A DNA stretch of 64,000 nt from Eunapius fragilis (lineage: Eukaryota > Porifera > Demospongiae > Spongillida > Spongillidae). The number at the start of each line of letters is the position of its first letter. The stretch's first letter is position 1. The position numbers were made by a program, and so were the translations under genes. The stretch is from positions 7,414,924 through 7,478,923 of the forward strand of contig OY811971.1 of the NCBI GenBank assembly GCA_963681505.1, read 5' to 3'. Below, piece after piece: positions 59,101 to 64,000 of the stretch. The notes under the pieces were generated by a model that saw only the letters and a list, made by a program, of their open reading frames with translations, ran no database searches and was not told the origin of the DNA.

Positions 59101-62100
59101 AAATGATTTTTAGGCTTATTGTGTAGAACCTGTATTTTAGAAAATTAGTCGGAAAAGGTTATCATGCACAAAAGCGTTTGAAACTAGTAGTCCAACTATC
59201 TGCGTGAGGTTTAGCGCCATTTGTAGCATCTTATCTACTCTTAGTAGTAAGATACATCCGTTTTTAGTTAAACGGTTAATTTAAATTAAGCTTCACCGAC
59301 AAATGTACGCTTTTTAAAATACCCATTTCGAGCGCCAAAACCAGTCTTAATATGCTTAACTACGTACGATGTGTAGCAGTCATGCAAGTTTTAACTGTTT
59401 ACTTCTGTGCGAGCATAGCAGTAGCAACGGGTATCTAGCATCCCTGTGGTGGCCGAGTCCCCAGACCGCTAATTAGTCCGCGCGTAATTTTTTTCCCATG
59501 TAGCTAACACGCAAAAGAGATCGTTTTTTACATCTAGATGCTCATAGCTCACCCTTGCCTTCTTCTACCTTCCACTTCCACAACTCCCTCCATTACCTTC
59601 AGGTCTTGCATGCTTATAACCAGCAGCTTTCGGAGGCTCAGATTTCCTAACGATTCTCTGGTACACACCTCTGATTTTGCCTATCAGTGGAAGCTCACTG
59701 AGTCTGATTACTTCTGCAACTGCAGCTCATCTAGCCTGGCAAAAACGCCATCAGGAGAGATCTTCTCTTTTCTCTGACCCTTACTCTCGCCAACCTTCCA
59801 ATAAGTATGTATGACACTTGAGGTCAGCTCGGGTTGCATGGTCTTTTTAGTACGTGCCCAACCAGCAAAGAAATTTTGCTCAAAGGTTGTACAGAGTGCC
59901 TGGTTACCAAACAAGTTTGATGCTCTGCAAATAGCACCATTCACCGAAAAATCCATCCTAGTCAAAAGTCCATTGGCATGCTGCATTGCAGTGCTGAGGA
60001 CATCTCTAGGCATCATTGCCCCACAGCAAATGTGCTTCTCCAGCAACTTTGTTGAATTGAAATGATACAAGCACTCACTACATTGTGGATAAACTTCCTT
60101 TATTCTCTTTAATGCCTCCTGGCCCTCTCTTTGCTTAGTCACATGCTCCACTCTCGCTGGCTCATGTGCTTACTTCTCTTCCTATACCGATTCTCATTCT
60201 TCCTTGCTTGCATATACCCACTGTTACTGACACTGTTCAAAGTCACAGTAAAGTTGATCACTTTCGCACCCATTGGTGTAATCAGTGAGCAAGCATGACA
60301 CAAAGGAATCAACACATAAGCTGACGGAGTCTTCTGTCCAAGGCAATTTAAAAACTGGACTAGTCTTGTTGCTTTCCTGCAGATGTTACATACTGGGCAG
60401 CATAGAGCTCAGAAACTCCAACAACGGCAGGAATAGCTGCAGGATAGTATGGAACCTGAAAGTTCGGTTTAACCTATAAAACTGTTGTATTGCTCATAGA
60501 AGTGTTGATCAGTGCAACAGCAAGCTGCTTGGGGGTTGAAACTTTTCGCCCTCCATCTCCCTGCACCAGGTAAACACCACTTGAGTTTGTTGGTGAGAGA
60601 AGTGTGTATCACATACATCTTTGCCACTTTGGGCCTCGTTATGATAATAGGTGATGAGCTTTAACCCAGCAGCAGAGCAAACATAAGGAAGGAGCAGCTT
60701 GGTCTGCTTGCCAGCCAAGTTATTGGCATTGTGACTCTGGACAATGAGCTTGGTGACATGGGGGAACTTCTGTTTCAAAGCATGAAGGGCAGCCTCCAGC
60801 AACTGACCACTATGTTGGCATCACCCTTTTGCTCCCTGAACAATGCAGTCAAAGAAGTGAAGACTAGGTGCACCCTCTTTGTTTTGTTCACCCTCCACTT
60901 CCTCACCCTCATTCTCATCCTTGGCACTTCTCCCTCTTGCTCACACTCCTCTTGCTCAAACTCCTCCTCTTGCTCACACTCCTCTTTTTTCTCACACTCC
61001 CTCTCCTCATCTTACTCTCACCCTCCTCTTGCTGATCATCCTTTTCTTGCTCACCCTGCCCCTCTACTTGCTCTTCTTGCTCTCACACTCATGGTTCCTG
61101 CTCATCCTCCTCTAATTCATCTCTTTTTCTTCCTCCACCATGTCATTCTCATCTTCCTCCTGCTCCAATACACCCATTTCTTCAGCCTGAATATCATCAT
61201 TTTTCTGTACTCTTCATAAACTGCTGCAATCGTTCTTTATCACATGTGTAGTTGATCTCTACTTAGAGTTGATTTTGCACTTCAGTGCTCACAGCTTCTT
61301 CCTCAGTCTCTGGCTTTATGTACACTTTAGCTCCCCACCATAGCATCCCTTTTTGCCATAGTAAGAGTCTCCCCCCTCACAAAATCCCTTTGCAAGGAAC
61401 TTCTGTTTGAAGTCATAATTGCAACGGGAACACTTATTTTTTTAAGCTTAATTTTTGAAGCTTAATTTTTTAAGTTTCAGCGTTTGAAGCAAGCTAAGTC
61501 ATAAACCAAGGTATTCTAAAAATATTATTAAATACACAAATACTTCAGGGACCTTCATGTTGTAGTCCGTAAATTTCCGTTAATCTGAATCGTGGCTAAC
61601 CCTGCGGTGCCAAAAAAAAGACGATTTTATTTACCCTTGAAAAGTCATGCTTTGCATGCACTTAGGTACAAATGCAAGGTACCTATTTAAAAAGTTGAAA
61701 ATTTGAACACTTATCCACGTTCCTTAGGCAAACTGGAATAGAAAAAGGTGCTTTGGAACAAGGTTTGTTTACTTGTCACCACCTATTGTTTACCCTTAAT
61801 ATATAGCCTATTCACAACAACTTTTCCTGGTGCATGGCTAATTGTGAAAATCCATTTATCTTGCTTGTTGCCTAAAAGATTCAAAAATGTCAAGCAAAAT
61901 CGAAAAGAATTCATTTTTTGGTCTCTTCATTTGGAACACCGCATATTGTACAAACCACATAGAACGTTATGTTGCACTTACCTTATCTATGTGACTATTA
62001 TAATAGCCAACATGGTCCCATGTGGCAATAAACAACCAAAGAGGAGAAAAATTCAGGATATCTTGCTTTGCTTTGGTTAGTAGTGATGCATCACTTGAAA

Positions 62101-62239
62101 TTCTGTACCACACATTGCCTGTGCCTCTTGTGTCAACATCGTCATAAAATGGAGCAATCATTGGAACGTCGGAAAAGGGAAACTGAGTACTGGCGCTAGT
62201 ATAAGCAGATCGAAATGTCAAACCTCCATTGTTGTTCAC
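46734..62239 (-). CDS. NIDO + seven-FN3 single-pass receptor-like protein (5' end outside window)
   Basis: Exons on the minus strand, in order, are 62239-61982, 51880-51619, 51542-51213, 50701-50372, 49869-49540, 49109-48780, 47986-47657, 47572-47312, 47255-46929 and 46867-46734. They join in phase over 963 residues. The first two exons complete one NIDO domain: VNNNGGLTF, MIAPFYDDVDTRGTG and LFIATWDHVGYY, then TNTFQCILATNN, ARVGFNAGDG and SGTSAIINI. Then come seven FN3 units; the first five exons are exactly 330 bases, phase 1 to 1, with repeated SPNQLSA.WSPP, NGIITAYTVYCN and YDCYVT.NTS. The last exon encodes a valine/leucine membrane helix and a very short RRKR tail. The donor of the 46929 exon has an alternative at 46942. 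Signal peptide and first NIDO strands must lie beyond 62239, probably outside the window. NIDO plus FN3 suggests an adhesion or matrix receptor; the ligand is unknown. Confidence 0.85.
48161..48279 (-). pseudogene. Truncated FN3 exon in intron
   Basis: This matches the N-terminal third of the neighbouring 330-base FN3 exons (PSFPLVFSVSPIPGSPNQLS and SKNGIITAYTVY) with the same acceptor side. It lacks the C-terminal two thirds and has no donor, so it cannot be spliced in frame. It is the broken end copy of the tandem duplication array. Confidence 0.75.
48280..50770. repeat. Tandem duplications of FN3 exon plus intron
   Basis: Each unit contains a 330-base FN3 exon and a long intron with shared words (GCAATTTAGTGATATGCTCA, CTCTACTCCACCCCATTTTA, GTAAGGTTTGTACCATCTG, CTTCCCATCCTGGGAACCAG). 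The same landmark before the exon end (CGTCATTTG.ACCATTACTG) falls at about 48756, 49516 and 50348, giving periods near 760 and 832. Introns are almost as similar as exons, which implies recent duplication or gene conversion. Confidence 0.85.
53262..53741. mobile_element. hAT-type MITE inserted in composite element II
   Basis: The ends CAGTGGCGTCGGAA and TTCCGACGCCTATG are near-perfect inverted repeats of the CAGTGGCG class. The interior shares CAGCTAGGGG, CCCCCATCGGGGTCTGGGGC and CCCCAGAAGCCAGCGC with the 27073 element, so these are related. It ends with several G and C runs that can pair. AAGGA is present at both junctions, but a full 8-bp duplication is not clear. Confidence 0.75.
54100..54176. 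mobile_element. 77-bp MITE with 9-bp flanking duplication
   Basis: TAGTCGGGCGGCCCTACTACC at the left pairs with GGTAGTAGGGCTCGCCCGACTA at the right around a central ~34 bases. TGTACAGCA occurs directly on both sides (54091-54099 and 54177-54185). An 8-bp duplication plus one shared base fits a hAT-like mechanism. Copy I lacks the insertion at the equivalent place, which supports recent insertion. Confidence 0.85.
55080..55913 (-). mobile_element. Degraded hAT transposon with BED zinc-finger remnant
   Basis: Terminal repeats TAGGGCTCCTCACGAAT and ATTCGTGAGGAGCCCTA are perfect, and CGGAGGAG flanks both ends (55072-55079, 55914-55921) as an 8-bp duplication. Subterminal regions are rich in ATTCGAATTCGA words. 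On the minus strand (about 55609-55380) the two halves of a BED finger are readable: SFVWTYFTKN with VCTL, then GATSHLISHIRNC in another frame. There is therefore a frame change inside the finger. The DDE catalytic part is missing, so it is non-autonomous. Confidence 0.85.
56239..56529. repeat. Terminal hairpin of copy II, subtype B with near-identical arms
   Basis: The arms start ACAAGTAAATAAAAACATTC and contain CTCTAACGAGAGAGTTGTTG, CAATGGTGGTGTAAAAAGCA, CAAGAGTGACAGAAATATTA and GGCCTATATTTAG. By eye the left and right arms are identical complements over roughly 125 bases, with a loop of about 35 bases (near 56371-56399). This is the best-preserved hairpin in the window. Confidence 0.9.
56530..57300 (+). 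mobile_element. Composite hairpin element, short copy III
   Basis: It starts directly after the hairpin of copy II with ACATGCACGTGCGTACTATA and has ATGCCTTCACGT at 56625. Spaced KRASQHENYRAEPEK-like coding units follow (56690-56860), then TGCTAAAAGACAGCGATATT, AAAGAGTTAAGGTCACTC, and the subtype-A hairpin at 57008-57300. The coding exon meets a stop after a few codons (MPSRQEKKKAK). It is nearly the same element as the inverted copy at 15718-16350. Confidence 0.7.
57008..57300. repeat. Terminal hairpin of copy III, subtype A
   Basis: The arms carry GGCATATAGGATTTGAAGGC, AATGGTGGTGTAAAAAGGAA and CTAATAATAAGGGAAAATGG, with only a few mismatches between the two arms. The loop contains GTAGGATACAGTATGTTGTT. 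It shares the outer ACAAGTAAATA ends with subtype B but differs from it through most of the inner arm. Confidence 0.9.
57305..58240. repeat. Mosaic of nested fold-back modules
   Basis: A module containing GGTCGACC, AGCCCCACCC, ACCGTTTAAGTTTAGGCA, GTACAGGGTCGAATAG and AGCACTCCTAACAACGAAAG appears in both orientations. Copies centre near 57320, 57410, 57470, 57530, 57620, 57780, 57950 and 58190. The outer pair (57308-57345 against 57600-57635) encloses a smaller inverted pair. I see no coding sequence. It is probably several insertions of one fold-back family into another copy. Confidence 0.6.
58241..59529. other. Intronic stretch without recognised feature
   Basis: This part of the NIDO gene's large intron has no supported gene or clear repeat. 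Near 58800-58880 there is a TTCAATCACACAAAGATTTC word that recalls the hairpin arm at 19270-19290, so a related fragment may be present. Confidence 0.35.
59530..61470 (-). mobile_element. Decayed DNA transposon with DDE-like transposase
   Basis: Read on the minus strand, a cysteine-rich N-terminal piece has RCNYDFKQKFLAKGFCEGGD and YYGKKG (about 61440-61340). A glutamate-rich low-complexity stretch follows (61170-60900, CTCTTGCTCACACTCCTC type on plus). Next comes a conserved catalytic-looking region with LHFFDCIVQGAK, LEAALHALKQKFPHVTKLIV, QSHNANNLAG, YYHNEAQSGKDVCDTHFSHQ (about 60880-60540). A C-terminal zinc-binding region has CSECLYHF and LEKHICCG, then an FFAGWARTKK region (60150-59710). 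Frames change several times and stops are present. From memory this family has QSDNA where this copy has QSHNA, so a catalytic residue may be lost. The ends are not defined. Confidence 0.6.
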
Positions 62240-62559
62240 CTGTAATAGATTATTTTCAATACATGATTATACAAGAATAGTATACATGAAAACTATGCCC
62301 CTGGAATATTTGTTCTACCATTTTAAAAAGCATTTGGTAAGCACTGTTATGTTCCAATTATTTGTAAGCACATGCAACCCATTTATCTTAATTAAACCCT
62401 ATGATTATCAGTGAATTTTTCTTTGCTGTAATTATCATGTAACTAATGGCACTGCTTAACTAAAGTGAATGCATGAATAATCGTGCCAAAATCATTTAAC
62501 TTAGGGTATGTAATTTTGTGTGAAAAGTGATTCGACAATATAGGGAAAAAAGATGGCTG

Positions 62560-64000
62560 ATATGTATCTAGGCGATCTGCTAAATAGCAGCTGCTATTAT
62601 TAGAAAATCTGACGAGAACCATGTCATGATAGATTAAAGTGCAAGGACAATTTAGTAACCTTTAAACCATCTGAAAGTTATGATGTCTGATTGGCTAAAA
62701 CAGAGGCCAGTACTTAATTGAAGCGAGCTCATGGTATTGCAGGGGACCACACTAAGCAATGATCTATTGCATAGCATTAAAAGCTAAGGGGATTTATAGT
62801 ATTGCATGCAATGTGAGTAATACACTGTTGGTCAAAAATTATAAGGGATATGTAGAAAGTGTAGAAATAAAAACAGTCCCACCATTCATTTACATCACAG
62901 CAAGGGTGACCTCTTCGTTGAATATCTATTATATGAAGTACAGTAAGTCAAAGATTACGTTTGTATGCTTGCTTGTGCAAGTTTTTCACTAATTGATAAT
63001 ACTGACTTGTGTGACTTTTCACAGTGCTAGTTGCATGTATATCCTAACGGAACTCAGATTACGTACTAGGTGAAATAAGAATTACAAGAATGACTGCAAC
63101 CATCTCTCTATGTCCTACATGTATATACCATGTATAAACCCAACACCAACCAAGTTATATAGTAAAAATCTATTTTTTAGGAGTAGTGAGGTATGCCTGA
63201 TGTATGACACATCCAGGGCTAGCTCAAATGGTTGTTTTTTTTTCAGATGTAGTATACGGCTGATGAAGCAGTCAAATTAGAACTTGACCAGTGAATTCAC
63301 CAGCCAGCATCACCACATATCCTCCATTTTTGGATGTCCCCGCTTCACCAGAGCCACCAATAGATACCCCTTTGGCCCTCCATATCAGGGTACCCCCTTA
63401 CCACCTTCACTTGGAGATACCCCCACTCCAACCAGTGGATTCCCCCCTCCTCTATCAGTTGATACCTCCTAAACCTAATCAGAATGCCCCTCTTCCACCA
63501 GTAGACACCCCCACCTGGATACCCCCACTTTCACCTGCACAAGGGAACACCGCCACTAGTATCGTTCTTCATATTGGGATGCCCTGCTCCCATCCCTTCT
63601 ACATAAGGCCATACCTTTACTACCTCCACCAGAAGAAACCTGCCGCCAATCTATACTCGTGGACACCTCCGCTCCTTCCCCTCTTCCCCTTCCTTGACCT
63701 GTAGATACCCACCTCCACATCAGCCTTTCACCTCTCCACACACCCACACCACCCCATTACACCTTCACATCGGGGAAGATGTACTTATCTCCTGAACAAA
63801 ATTAATGAGGGGAACAAAAATAACATTCACTATGAGAGAGCTGGACCTCAGCTGGTGGCAAATAGGATTGTAAAGTATTGGTGGTGTAAAAATTATCAGA
63901 ACAGGTTAAGGTTGGCTGAAAAGGAAAATTAAGTATGTATATTCCATTTTTCCATGCTTTTTACAGCACCAACAAAATTAATCCTCTAGAATATTTTTTT
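62560..64000 (+). mobile_element. Composite hairpin element, decayed copy IV
   Basis: The order of parts matches copy I. There is a coding-exon end remnant (GATGTCTGATTGGCTAAAAC, 62677-62700; GGTATTGCAGGGG), then intron-like sequence (ACTAGGTGAAATAAGAATTA, ACTGCAACCATCTCTC, CTAGCTCAAATGGTTG). A CCACC-rich proline-type stretch follows (63290-63780), then the start of a hairpin at 63812 that runs to the window edge. Coding potential of the exon is gone. Confidence 0.6.
63812..64000. repeat. Decayed terminal hairpin of copy IV
   Basis: Left-arm words AACAAAAATAACATTCACTA, ATTGGTGGTGTAAAAA and the right-arm words ATTCCATTTTTCCATGC, TTTTTACAGCACCAA, TTAATCCTCTAGAATA correspond to the family hairpin, but with a shortened middle. 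The right end is cut by the window boundary. Confidence 0.65.

Noticed and set aside
59440-59485. tRNA-like GGTGGCCGAG word
   Set aside because: It resembles a Leu/Ser tRNA A box, but no B box or acceptor stem follows.

Overview
The window is animal (metazoan) nuclear DNA, most likely from a sponge. The evidence is short host introns with GT-AG ends and phase-1 extracellular-domain exons, invertebrate-type receptors (Ig + FN3, and NIDO + FN3), a dense load of transposon debris, and a repeat-coding exon (ASVRDSYKADPEKK-like units) that I remember from sponge genomes. The sponge assignment is inference. Nothing bacterial, no CRISPR array and no convincing tRNA or rRNA was seen.

Four host genes can be read exon by exon. 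(1) 8.38-15.44 kb, plus strand: a single-pass receptor with a signal peptide, Ig domain, FN3 domains, one membrane helix and a tyrosine-bearing tail. Its Ig exon carries an in-frame stop. (2) 18.72-23.90 kb, plus strand: a ten-exon, 462-residue VWA-domain protein with a complete MIDAS and a possible N-myristoylation start. (3) 31.61-32.65 kb, minus strand: a complete six-exon, 221-residue EEF1A lysine methyltransferase 2 (METTL10) orthologue. (4) 46.73-62.24 kb, minus strand, open at its 5' end: a NIDO + seven-FN3 single-pass receptor. Five of its FN3 exons are exactly 330 bases long, and three lie in recent tandem duplications. Its NIDO domain is split by a 10.1-kb intron packed with transposons.

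The rest is mostly mobile DNA. 4.06-5.45 kb is a terminal-inverted-repeat element holding repeated GTAC-centred palindromes and a 3n-periodic minisatellite. The receptor introns and the 15.4-18.2 kb gap carry Helitron-like ends, fold-back elements and two fragments of a reverse-transcriptase element; a longer copy of related type lies at 32.85-35.69 kb. A broken Ty3/gypsy element lies at 36.2-41 kb and a smaller LTR remnant at 45.0-45.65 kb. 59.5-61.5 kb holds a decayed DNA transposon, and several hAT-type elements have clear terminal repeats and 8-bp target duplications.

The most unusual item is a composite repeat family found at 15.7-16.35 (inverted), 26.2-29.8, 52.4-56.5, 56.5-57.3 and 62.6-64.0 kb. 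Its fuller members combine a short N-terminal coding exon of repeated basic/acidic units ending at a splice-donor-like site, a proline-coding or CCACCACCAG-type minisatellite, and a terminal ~293-bp hairpin. The two arms of each hairpin match each other better than they match the arms of other copies, and sequence changes are shared by both arms within a copy. Other elements have inserted repeatedly into this family.
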